From Muribaculaceae bacterium (GTDB lineage: Bacteria > Pseudomonadota > Alphaproteobacteria > Rs-D84): a stretch of 11,186 nt of DNA. Shown one piece after another: positions 1-8,077 of this stretch. The position numbers and the translations under genes are program-made. The stretch is taken from NCBI GenBank assembly GCA_023665245.1, contig JAMPEH010000059.1, forward strand, positions 1-11,186, in the 5' to 3' direction. The notes under the pieces were generated by a model that saw only the letters and a program-made list of their open reading frames with translations, was not told the origin of the DNA and made no database searches. The first letter of the stretch is position 1. Each line of letters opens with the position of its first letter.

Positions 1-3000
1 GTTAGTAATCATATTTATTTTTTCATCTGCGGTACTTAATTCAGATGTATCAATATAATCTTTTCCTGTATCCATAATGTTATTGATGCGGTTAGTTTTC
101 TCATCAAGTTTTTGAAACATAAACGGATCAGACGAATCCTTTAATAATGGAACAACAACTCTAACATCATTATATTTATTCCCACGTCGCCAAATTCTGC
201 CGACAATTTGCATATAATCAGTTGGGTTCCAATCCATATATGGCACGTATAAAACAGAAGAATTTTTATTGAGATTCATACCCTCTTTCATTTTATTGGT
301 ACCAATAATAAGTTTTAATGCACCTTTTTCATCATTAAAAGAATCAACTATCTCTGAAATCTTATCATCATTAACACCGGCTTTAATGATTGCTATTTCA
401 TTAGCTTTATAAACACCTTTATTCACTAAATATTGTTTAATCTTAGGTAAGAAATCCACACCAATAGGCATATAAATTAGCTGTGATGTATTAGGGTCAC
501 TATTCTTCATTGATTCTACAGCGTTCATCACATATTCAAGTTTAGGAGAATTCTTTATGAAATCTTCCGGGGACACTTCAATATTTTTATTATAAATATC
601 AGGTGAAATAGTTGCTATTCTTGCTTTACTTATTGCTTTTAATACAGCACCTTTATCATCTTTTTTTGCGTGGATAGCTTCGCTTTCAGCTTCTGCAATA
701 ATGTTTAATTGTTCTTGCGTAGGTTCTAATGTCACTCTTTTTGTGTGTTTATTTGGTCTTTTGATTCCGGCATCTTCTGCACTACGTATCAACATACAAG
801 ATTTGACAACACTTTGTAGTGATTGTAAATTCTTAAAACCGCTTGCAATTTGCTTAAATACAACATCATTTTTACTATCTACAACCCAATCAGCACTAAT
901 ATCAACATAGTTTTCCATAAACTGATAGACGTTATATAAGCCCATTTTATCAAGTTTATCTTTTGCTAAATAAGATAACATATTGAATACTTCTAATGGA
1001 CTGTTATTAAACGGTGTAGCTGTGAGCATAAATATATTTCTATTGTTATTATTATTTAGAATATATTGTGTTGCTAAGAACAATCTTTTTGCACGTGTTG
1101 ATTCAGCACCGGCAATTTTAACATAAGGATTACCTTGCTGTCCGTCAGCTTTAGCATCACCAAACAGGTTTTTAAAATTATGTGCTTCATCTACTGTAAT
1201 ATGGTCTATTCCTAAATCTTCAATATTAAAACTTTTCTTGTTGCCTTTTTCAGCCGCACCAAAGAATTGTTCAATACGTTCTCTTGATTTTTCCATTCCT
1301 CTATTGGTGCTTTCACGAGAGAAATCGTTTTTGATTGAATATGTTTCATCAAGTAAATTTCGTAACGTTTTTTCTGAATACCAAAGATTATCAAGTGCTT
1401 GAAATGTTGCAATCGAAATAGTGCCATCTTCAACGCTTCCTTGGAACTTAGATAAATTATCTAAGTCATTAACTTTCATATTAGGGAATGATTCATTTAT
1501 TTCTTTTATCCAGTTAGGTTTTACTTGTTTTGGAACAAGTATTAAAGGACGTTTACATCTGCCCATTTGCATATTCTGAACAGTAGCAATAATACCTGAT
1601 AAGGTTTTACCTACACCAACTTCAAAACCTAATAACCCGACACCTTTATTTGTTAGATAGTTAATTCCTTCTATTTGAACGTTTTGCAATTTTAACTTTT
1701 TACCATAAAATTCAGAATTCAAATTTTTAACTATCATTGGCATTTTAGTATAATTGGGAGTATACAAGCCATTAAATGTTCTGTTCCAACTATCAATAAA
1801 TCTAGCTTTATCTTCTTGAGATAATTCTGAATTTATAAAATCATTAAATGTTTTATCGACAGTTTGTTTTAGTTTCGTTAAGTATTCTGCACGTTTGTTG
1901 TCTTTTTCTTCTTTTGAACCACTTGAACGTACAACAATTTTATCACCTGTTACAAACTTTTCAATATCCCATACATTGATACCGTTTCTTTCGGCTTTTG
2001 TTAGAGAACGAACATATTTTAAATATTTCTTGTCTAATGAAGTTGTTTCTTCTACTTCTCTACCCATATAATCAGTATCGGTAATAGTCATAGGGAACTC
2101 TCTAACAAAATCAGATGTTGGGGTTAATCTAATCTCATCTAGTTTCTTAGCTTTAGGCAAAACTGAAAGCAGCTTTTTCTTTTGTATTTCCTTTTGCTTT
2201 TTTGAAATATTTTCATTATCAAGTGCGTCTAATTTTTCGTAGATATCCCCTTGAAGATAGTTAAAATCATTGTATAATTCACCATTATATTGATTAACTT
2301 TTTCATTAGGACTATATTTTTCTTTTGGTAAAGTTCCGTCTACTCGAGTATCTGCGAAATATTGGTAATCTTCATCTGATACAGGGTTTTCAGCTTGATA
2401 CTCAGTATATTCAACATTCCCTTTTACAATGTTTTCAGTTGATTTCTTAGCTTTTAAACTTACTTTTGGTTTAGCATTTTTTATTACTGGTGTTAATTCG
2501 GTTGCTATTGTTTGTTTAATATTTTTTTTAGATGTATCAATCGTATCAACTGCATTTTTATCACCTTTTACAAAGGTTTCTTGCTTGCCAAACTTGTTTT
2601 TGCGTTGTTCAACACTTCCTAAAATCTTTTCAGGATGTTGTTTAAACCAGTTACCAAATCTAAGATTAGAATCACTACCTTTACCGTTTGTTTTTCTCAA
2701 AACAATAATATCTGTGCCGATAGATGTTGTATCGAATGTTTTTTCAGGCAAACGATATGCGTCTAATAATTCACATTTAGTACTTATTTCTTGTTTACTA
2801 GGTGTTAAAACACTATCTAAAAAAGAGCTTGGAACAATATAGGTCATAATTCCGTTTTCTTTAAGTGTATCTAATCCTCTGCTTATAAAATATGATTCTA
2901 AACGTCCGTGTTTTTTGCCTTCGCCTAATCCTTTATATCTTCCTGAATATTGCCCATAAGGTGGGTTTCCGATAACAATATCATATTTAGGTGTTACGGA

Positions 3001-5715
3001 TTTAACAGGTAGATTTCTTGTTTTATCAATGAATTGTTCTTGAAATTCACCTACTCTAACATTTGCTTTTGGGTATAATAATTCTGTTATTTTAGCAGAT
3101 ATAGGGTTCATTTCTACTGCGTCAAAATTTACATTTTCTGGAGCAAATTCTAAAAATCTTCCAATACCAACAGAAGATTCTAATGCGTTAGCATTAGCTG
3201 TGTCTATATATTGAGATGTTAAATCCCACATCTTTTTAACAATGTTTTCAGGGGTGTAATATTCAGATAAAAGACCTTTACCTTCTGCACCTTGTTTTTC
3301 TAATCCACCTGCACCGGTGAATTTTTTAAGCCAATTTTTTACTTCTTCAGGTAATTCTGAATACTTTTCATATTCTTTATTTGCTACAAAGTTTTCAATA
3401 GCTTTATTGAGTTCGTGTTGATTTTTATATTGAGCATTGATTATCGACTGATGTTCTTCAGCTATTCTTCCTCGGAGTTCTCCTCGTCCTCGTTCAGATT
3501 CCAACCCAAAGTTGTTCCTTCGTCCGCTAACATCATCACTTCTTCCATTGATTTCGCTTGACGCATTTTTTCTTCCCAACGTGCTAGACGTTCTTGTTGT
3601 TCTTTCTTGTTCATTGGCAACTCCTTTGGTTTTATTATTACCTATATTTTCAGAATTTGCAAGAGTTTCAGCACTTCCCTTGAAATCTTTAGAATTGTCG
3701 GTTATAATGTTGTTAGAGTCGGACTCAAGATCAGAAAGGCGAGCTGACCCTTGAAAATCATTTTTCTTGGTTATGAGGACTTCGCCACCCTCGTGTTCGG
3801 CTCTTTTTAAATACTCATTAAATCGTTTTTCATCAACCTTGAAGAAATTAACTATTTCATAATTATCCTTGTTATCTGATAACTCAATTACCGAGATTTT
3901 ATTATCAGCAGTATTTTTACTTATAAACGAGTAATAATTAGGTTTTGTTTTTGGTTTTGTTTGTATTACATAATTTGGATTATATATAGCTTGTTCAAGA
4001 ACATTATTATATTCATTGGTTGATAATTCAGGATGATTTCTTTTATTCTTTTCAATAATATTTTTCTTTAAAACAAGCGGTTTTTGATTCTTTTGTAAAT
4101 TATTCAATACATCTTCTGAAATATTAGGCATTACAAAGTCTGATTGAGGATTATTATAATGTTCAATCGTAGGTAATTGAGTTTTATCAATTAACAATGG
4201 CATATTACTAGCACCTTGATTGATAACAGCACTATTATTCAATATGGCACTATCCCCAAGTTCAAAATTAGGTTTCCATACTTGTACTTCATTAACCTTA
4301 TTTCCAATACTACCTCTTGTATTGTTTCCAATATTTTCAATAGGGTTAATATCTTTTCCTAAATTTTGTGTTGGTTTATATTCGTAACTTACTCTAGGTT
4401 CATAAACTGTACGTCTTGATAGACCCATACCACGTTCTACTGGTTTAGACTTAAGCACTTGTTCGTAATTGCTTGGTTTCATACGTTGAATAACTGCTGG
4501 TAACCACTTATCAGCAAGTTTTCCTAGTCCTCTAAGTCCATAACCAAGTACAGCAAATTCAGCACCACCCATAGCGGCATCTTTTAAAAGTTCATTTGTA
4601 ACACCTTTATCTTTTAAAGAATTTAAACCAGTGTATATAAAACCTAGTCCATAATCTTTAATAAGTGGTTCTAAGGCTTTACCGCCAGTAGCCTCAATAA
4701 GTGTTAATATTGAAGCAATATCCATAGTCATATCAACAAATTTATATTCATTAAAATCTTGTTTTTTTCGCATTTCATCAGCTAAACCAAATCCATATTT
4801 GAATTGCTCTTTAACATCTCTTACTAACCCTTTTAAATCGTGATTATAATTTCCACTCATTAAATATGGCAAAACATTAGATAATACTTGCCCTACTCCA
4901 CTAAACGCATCCGTTACAGGTATTAAAGTGTGCGGGAATAAATCATAAGTTTTCTTTTGTTCTTGTAATTGTTCTAGTCCATTATTTAAATAATAGTTTT
5001 GCTCTGCCAATGCTTGAGAATCAAAAACATCTTGTTCAATACTATTTTCTAATCCCTCATTATAGCTATTTTGTTCTTGAGGAATAAACTTATTCTTAAC
5101 AACTTCTGTAATTGCCCTCGTTGCAAATTCTTTTTTATCAGATCCGCTTAATTGTTGAATAGCAGAATCTGTTAATACATTCTTTGTTGCAGATAGATTA
5201 AATTGAACTGTACCTCTTTGGCTTAATAAATCATTAGGGTTTTCAGGTATAACAAAATCATCATTACCTTGTCTGTTCTTGCCTAAAGAAACACTTAACA
5301 TAGGTGAAACACTAGCACCGTGCATAATAGGGTCTGATACAATGTGTTGTGATTGCTCAATGTTTTGATAAGGCTTAACAGATTGAAGTGATTTCCCTGT
5401 CATAGTTAAACCGCCAACTAATCCACTACCAACATTGTGAATAACATCTTTTGATACTTGTTCAACTTTAGGTAAAACAGTATCAGTCACATAAGTTTTA
5501 GCTTTATCTAATACAGGATGTTGTTCTGTGAAATTAGGTTGAGTACCAGCACCCCATAAGTCGTTATTAGGTTGAGTATTTTCGCCAAATAAATCGTTAT
5601 TTTGCGTGTTTTCGTCTTTGATTTCTTCGAACTGTTCCCAATAACTTTGTCCTTTTTGGTTAGTTTGTATATTATTATCTTTAATTTCTTCAAATTGATC
5701 AAAATAATTAGCCAA
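1..5715 (-). CDS. Giant multidomain virion-associated DNA methyltransferase-helicase (DarB-like / polyvalent protein), 3' end outside window
   Basis: The frame is open for 1905 codons with no stop; I checked every triplet. The TTG start at 5715 has GGGGG 8 nt upstream and overlaps the previous gene by 8 nt. Residues 1-62 are short Gln/Asn-rich repeats. About 325-412 holds Gly/Ala-rich hydrophobic helices of the kind seen in ejected proteins. About 546-652 resembles the PBECR nuclease-fold domains of phage polyvalent proteins (tentative). Residues 660-760 form a polar linker. An N6-adenine methyltransferase follows: EYYTPE 818-823, SAM motif SVGIG around 848-852, acidic E868 and GNPPYGQ at 916-922. 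After a Lys-rich linker comes an SF2/Snf2-like helicase: Walker A GVGKT 1367-1371, DEAH 1509-1512, LTATP 1564-1568 and QIVGRIWRRG 1836-1845. Key residues are intact, so both enzymes are probably active. The gene occupies the T7 gene 16 position, so ejection with the DNA to counter restriction is inferred. Family assignment is firm for the methyltransferase and helicase and weak for the N-terminal third. Confidence 0.93.
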   Translation of the reverse strand, partial: MANYFDQFEEIKDNNIQTNQKGQSYWEQFEEIKDENTQNNDLFGENTQPNNDLWGAGTQPNFTEQHPVLDKAKTYVTDTVLPKVEQVSKDVIHNVGSGLVGGLTMTGKSLQSVKPYQNIEQSQHIVSDPIMHGASVSPMLSVSLGKNRQGNDDFVIPENPNDLLSQRGTVQFNLSATKNVLTDSAIQQLSGSDKKEFATRAITEVVKNKFIPQEQNSYNEGLENSIEQDVFDSQALAEQNYYLNNGLEQLQEQKKTYDLFPHTLIPVTDAFSGVGQVLSNVLPYLMSGNYNHDLKGLVRDVKEQFKYGFGLADEMRKKQDFNEYKFVDMTMDIASILTLIEATGGKALEPLIKDYGLGFIYTGLNSLKDKGVTNELLKDAAMGGAEFAVLGYGLRGLGKLADKWLPAVIQRMKPSNYEQVLKSKPVERGMGLSRRTVYEPRVSYEYKPTQNLGKDINPIENIGNNTRGSIGNKVNEVQVWKPNFELGDSAILNNSAVINQGASNMPLLIDKTQLPTIEHYNNPQSDFVMPNISEDVLNNLQKNQKPLVLKKNIIEKNKRNHPELSTNEYNNVLEQAIYNPNYVIQTKPKTKPNYYSFISKNTADNKISVIELSDNKDNYEIVNFFKVDEKRFNEYLKRAEHEGGEVLITKKNDFQGSARLSDLESDSNNIITDNSKDFKGSAETLANSENIGNNKTKGVANEQERTTRTSSTLGRKNASSEINGRSDDVSGRRNNFGLESERGRGELRGRIAEEHQSIINAQYKNQHELNKAIENFVANKEYEKYSELPEEVKNWLKKFTGAGGLEKQGAEGKGLLSEYYTPENIVKKMWDLTSQYIDTANANALESSVGIGRFLEFAPENVNFDAVEMNPISAKITELLYPKANVRVGEFQEQFIDKTRNLPVKSVTPKYDIVIGNPPYGQYSGRYKGLGEGKKHGRLESYFISRGLDTLKENGIMTYIVPSSFLDSVLTPSKQEISTKCELLDAYRLPEKTFDTTSIGTDIIVLRKTNGKGSDSNLRFGNWFKQHPEKILGSVEQRKNKFGKQETFVKGDKNAVDTIDTSKKNIKQTIATELTPVIKNAKPKVSLKAKKSTENIVKGNVEYTEYQAENPVSDEDYQYFADTRVDGTLPKEKYSPNEKVNQYNGELYNDFNYLQGDIYEKLDALDNENISKKQKEIQKKKLLSVLPKAKKLDEIRLTPTSDFVREFPMTITDTDYMGREVEETTSLDKKYLKYVRSLTKAERNGINVWDIEKFVTGDKIVVRSSGSKEEKDNKRAEYLTKLKQTVDKTFNDFINSELSQEDKARFIDSWNRTFNGLYTPNYTKMPMIVKNLNSEFYGKKLKLQNVQIEGINYLTNKGVGLLGFEVGVGKTLSGIIATVQNMQMGRCKRPLILVPKQVKPNWIKEINESFPNMKVNDLDNLSKFQGSVEDGTISIATFQALDNLWYSEKTLRNLLDETYSIKNDFSRESTNRGMEKSRERIEQFFGAAEKGNKKSFNIEDLGIDHITVDEAHNFKNLFGDAKADGQQGNPYVKIAGAESTRAKRLFLATQYILNNNNNRNIFMLTATPFNNSPLEVFNMLSYLAKDKLDKMGLYNVYQFMENYVDISADWVVDSKNDVVFKQIASGFKNLQSLQSVVKSCMLIRSAEDAGIKRPNKHTKRVTLEPTQEQLNIIAEAESEAIHAKKDDKGAVLKAISKARIATISPDIYNKNIEVSPEDFIKNSPKLEYVMNAVESMKNSDPNTSQLIYMPIGVDFLPKIKQYLVNKGVYKANEIAIIKAGVNDDKISEIVDSFNDEKGALKLIIGTNKMKEGMNLNKNSSVLYVPYMDWNPTDYMQIVGRIWRRGNKYNDVRVVVPLLKDSSDPFMFQKLDEKTNRINNIMDTGKDYIDTSELSTADEKINMITN
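5536..5697 (-). repeat. Degenerate tandem repeats at the N-terminus of the giant protein
   Basis: Two kinds of short repeat are visible in the protein. QFEEIKD occurs at residues 7-13 and 28-34, and an 11-residue unit occurs twice head to tail (NNDLFGENTQP at 39-49, NNDLWGAGTQP at 50-60). The DNA copies have drifted at third positions, so the repeats are conserved at protein level rather than fresh duplications. A flexible tail or a docking motif for another virion protein would fit; no function is established. Confidence 0.7.
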
Positions 5716-7390
5716 CTATTTTTCCCCCATTAGACTTGAATTCTTTAACTTGATTAACAGGAACTCTCACCCTTTTACCGTTAGGAGTTTGTCCTATAAC
5801 ATAACTATTTGAGTTTTTAGTTGTTTTGCCACTACTTTTACCACCTTTTGAACTGGTTTTATTTGCTCTAATCATACTGGCTTGAGCTTTGATATTATTA
5901 ACTTTTTCCATTTCCGCATTGTGTCTTATTTTTTCTTCTAATTCATTTTGGTATTTATCCCCAAGCATATTTTGATAATCAATACGATTTTGAATTAGTG
6001 CGTCACGATACTTAGGTAACATCATTGCACTGTAATCTTTATTGTCGATATAACCAAAGTGTCCAGTATCAACGTTCACACCTTGTTCCTTTAATGCTTG
6101 TTGATACATATTGCTTAATTGTCTTTGTCCTGCAATTTTTTGTCCTAATCCGAGTCCGTAAAGAGGGTTACCTGTTAATGCAGTACCGAGAGTACCTGCA
6201 ACTACACCTTGCATATTCGGATTTTTAGCCCAACGAGTAACAGAGCCGAGAGCTTCACCTACACGGTTCATTTTGTTTTTATCTTTAGTTTCATAAACCG
6301 GAATATCTTTATATAATTTATCTTGGTTGTTATTCAACCAATTAGCAACTTCTTTATTCCCGCCATTTTTACCTTGAGATACTGCTTCAATAATTTTAGG
6401 GTCTACTTGGCTATCAATTAGTTTTTGCTTATATGCTTCAAGCTCAGGACTTTCCGGATTAAACACCCTATTTACTTCTGTAACTTTATCGGTTGCAATT
6501 TGATTATTGGATAAATTACCTATATCAAAACCGTTATTATAGTTTTCGTCAAAACCTCTTTTTAAATCTGAAAATCCGCTTAGTAGTTTATCACCAACTG
6601 TTCTTTTATCGTTGTTTGGACCTTTTTGATTTTCAGATTCTACAAAAGTAGAACTAACACCACCTTCAAGGTTAGGAGTTACTACCTGTCTTAGCAATTT
6701 CCCATTTTCATCAATCATTGCAGATGTTTCAGGGTCTGTTAAATTACTTGCAAAACCGGTAGCCATACCATTATTAGATAAATTGTTTTGAGGTAAACCA
6801 ATATTATTCATTGATTCTTGTACTACTTGATTAGCATAATCTTGAGTTGTAGTATCATTGTTTATCGCTTCTGTTTGTTTGGCAACGTTTTTACTTTGTT
6901 CTACAGTGGAAGCCATAAGCTGTTCCCCCATTTTTTTAGCAGCTTTTCGGTGATCGCCCTTAAGTGCCATAATTGCTAAGCCAATAAGACCACCTGCAGC
7001 TGCTCCACCTGCTGCTCCACCTGCCGCAGCACCACCGGTACCGCCAGCAACAGCTCCACTGGTCGCACCTGCTCCTGCAGTGGTTCCTGCAGTTGCACCT
7101 GCTGTACTTCCGGCAGTCGCTCCGGCTGAACCTAATCCAATTTTACTCATTGCTTTAGAAAAAATATCTGAATTTATTTCAGGTGTATTGCTTGTAACGT
7201 GACCTTTAAAATAATTTACCGGAGTTGTAAACTCTTGAACTTTATTTGCACCGTTACTTAAAAAATCGCCTGTATTAGAGGTAAAGTCACCTACTTTATT
7301 AGCAAATTTATTATTAGTACTTTTTAAAAAATCCCCTGATTTTGATAATACTTTACCGTACGTGTCTATATTATTTAGTTTATCATTCAA
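5708..7390 (-). CDS. Putative internal virion / DNA-ejection protein, Gly/Ala-rich (T7 gp15-position)
   Basis: This 560-residue protein is not recognised by a signature motif. It sits between a smaller putative ejection protein and the giant methyltransferase-helicase, the place of T7 gene 15. Residues 17-54 hold two copies of a GDFL...ANKV unit. Residues 85-144 are an extreme Gly/Ala/Thr tract ending in the hydrophobic GGLIGLAIMAL, a likely membrane-inserting segment. A second Gly-rich hydrophobic stretch lies at about 393-421, followed by a charged helical region and a Lys/Ser-rich tail. There is no signal peptide. A role in forming the trans-envelope channel during infection is inferred. 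The start is doubtful: TTG at 7390 is the only standard start in frame but has no SD, while the frame stays open back to 7475 with protein-like sequence and a strong SD at 7465-7471. The protein may therefore be about 20-28 residues longer. Confidence 0.72.
   Translation of the reverse strand: MNDKLNNIDTYGKVLSKSGDFLKSTNNKFANKVGDFTSNTGDFLSNGANKVQEFTTPVNYFKGHVTSNTPEINSDIFSKAMSKIGLGSAGATAGSTAGATAGTTAGAGATSGAVAGGTGGAAAGGAAGGAAAGGLIGLAIMALKGDHRKAAKKMGEQLMASTVEQSKNVAKQTEAINNDTTTQDYANQVVQESMNNIGLPQNNLSNNGMATGFASNLTDPETSAMIDENGKLLRQVVTPNLEGGVSSTFVESENQKGPNNDKRTVGDKLLSGFSDLKRGFDENYNNGFDIGNLSNNQIATDKVTEVNRVFNPESPELEAYKQKLIDSQVDPKIIEAVSQGKNGGNKEVANWLNNNQDKLYKDIPVYETKDKNKMNRVGEALGSVTRWAKNPNMQGVVAGTLGTALTGNPLYGLGLGQKIAGQRQLSNMYQQALKEQGVNVDTGHFGYIDNKDYSAMMLPKYRDALIQNRIDYQNMLGDKYQNELEEKIRHNAEMEKVNNIKAQASMIRANKTSSKGGKSSGKTTKNSNSYVIGQTPNGKRVRVPVNQVKEFKSNGGKIVG
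5716..5728 (-). promoter_or_regulatory. Ribosome binding site deciding the TTG start of the giant gene
   Basis: Reading leftward, GGGGG (5728-5724) is followed by an 8-nt spacer and TTG at 5715. The in-frame codon directly before TTG is TAG, so the reading frame cannot start further upstream. An ATG at 5730 is in frame but is cut off by that TAG. The SD lies inside the last codons of the upstream ejection-protein gene, so the two genes are probably translationally coupled. Confidence 0.6.
6962..7132 (-). repeat. GC-rich Gly/Ala low-complexity coding tract
   Basis: The stretch encodes runs of AGAT, TAGT and GGAA-type units (residues 87-143 of the ejection protein). Line 7021-7080 is about 68% G+C, against about 30% for the surroundings, because Gly and Ala codons are G+C-rich. 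Variants of GCAGGTGG recur. The tract ends in the hydrophobic GGLIGLAIMAL segment. Confidence 0.7.
7229..7342 (-). repeat. Imperfect tandem protein repeat in the ejection protein N-terminus
   Basis: Residues 17-36 and 39-54 share the pattern GDFL, a short Asn/Ser linker, then ANKV and an acidic residue plus Phe (GDFL...ANKVGDF and GDFL...ANKVQEF). The second copy lacks about four residues. The units look amphipathic and could be helical packing modules in an oligomer. Confidence 0.55.
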
Positions 7391-7464
7391 ACTATTTGAA
7401 TTTTGTTGGTTATTTAATTGTTGATTTATTAAGTATTCAATATATTCTTGTCTATTCTTCCATA

Positions 7465-7471
7465 CCCCCTT
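7465..7471 (-). promoter_or_regulatory. Strong Shine-Dalgarno without a matching start codon
   Basis: AAGGGGG reads leftward just after the stop of the 198-aa gene. The only ATG nearby (7463-7461) is one base away, too close for normal initiation, and opens a three-codon frame ending in TAG at 7454-7452. At normal spacing (5 nt) the long open frame has AAG at 7459-7457, one base from ATG. The site probably serves the 560-aa ejection gene. Confidence 0.5.
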
Positions 7472-7474
7472 GGT

Positions 7475-8071
7475 TTATAAACCGTATGTAGCTGAACTTT
7501 GTGAACCGCTTGTAGAACTCTTTGTATTAGTTGAAGCATTTCCACTTGAAGTATTAAGTGATAAGGCTTGGTTACCGTTAATAACATTATACCCTTGAAG
7601 TGCATAGTTCATCAGATTGTTAAGAATTTGTGCTGTATTATCTTGTGAATTTGCAAGCAGATTAGCTGTATAATCGCTTATAGCCTCATTATTTTTGTTT
7701 GCAAGATTATTATACAAATCTGTAGCCTGTGAACTTCTTAACATATTACGCTTAGATAATGGCGAAATGATATTATTTTGTAATGATTTTTGTGTTTCGT
7801 CATTAAGCGTTTTTCGGTACTGGTCTAACATAGCTTGATTTCTTGAACTATCAATCGTTGGATTTAGATATTCATTTAACAAATTATCAATATTATTGTT
7901 AGTAAACTGATATACGCTGTTTAACGCTGTATTATCATTAAAAGATGTTGTAGTACCCTTATTATTAGTAGTTGAAGTTACGTAAGGATTTGTAGTTGTT
8001 GTAGTACTATATTTTTTTGTTGATGAACTATTGCTGTTACTTTTAGTTTTTGAAGCTGAACCACCGCCCAT
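7475..8071 (-). CDS. Putative internal virion / DNA-ejection protein, Ser/Thr/Asn-rich (T7 gp14-position)
   Basis: This is a 198-residue protein with no recognised enzymatic motif. Residues 1-50 are a low-complexity Gly/Ser/Thr/Asn/Lys tail that begins MGGGSAS. Residues 55-160 are a predicted long helical region rich in Gln, Asn and Leu. The C-terminus (about 168-198) is again Ser/Thr/Asn-rich and ends in TYGL. Disordered ends around a helical core are typical of small ejected internal proteins, and the position after the GNAT-like gene matches T7 gene 14. The ATG start is preceded by AAAGG at normal spacing, with the SD overlapping the end of the upstream gene. The stop TAA lies in the same frame as the following ejection gene. 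A scaffold or minor tail role is possible instead. Confidence 0.68.
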   Translation of the reverse strand: MGGGSASKTKSNSNSSSTKKYSTTTTTNPYVTSTTNNKGTTTSFNDNTALNSVYQFTNNNIDNLLNEYLNPTIDSSRNQAMLDQYRKTLNDETQKSLQNNIISPLSKRNMLRSSQATDLYNNLANKNNEAISDYTANLLANSQDNTAQILNNLMNYALQGYNVINGNQALSLNTSSGNASTNTKSSTSGSQSSATYGL

Positions 8072-8077
8072 ACTGAC

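Noticed and set aside
1212..1433. 73-aa minus-strand ORF
   Set aside because: It lies fully inside the helicase domain in another frame and has no recognisable motif.
2429..2842. 137-aa hydrophobic plus-strand ORF resembling a membrane protein
   Set aside because: It is antisense to the methyltransferase-helicase coding frame. Phe/Leu/Ser-rich antisense ORFs are expected opposite Lys/Glu/Asn-rich coding DNA, and no SD or independent context supports it.
5508..5702. 64-aa minus-strand ORF rich in Lys and Ile
   Set aside because: It overlaps the start of the giant gene in another frame. The composition is typical of an AT-rich shadow, and the giant frame has the better SD and conserved domains.
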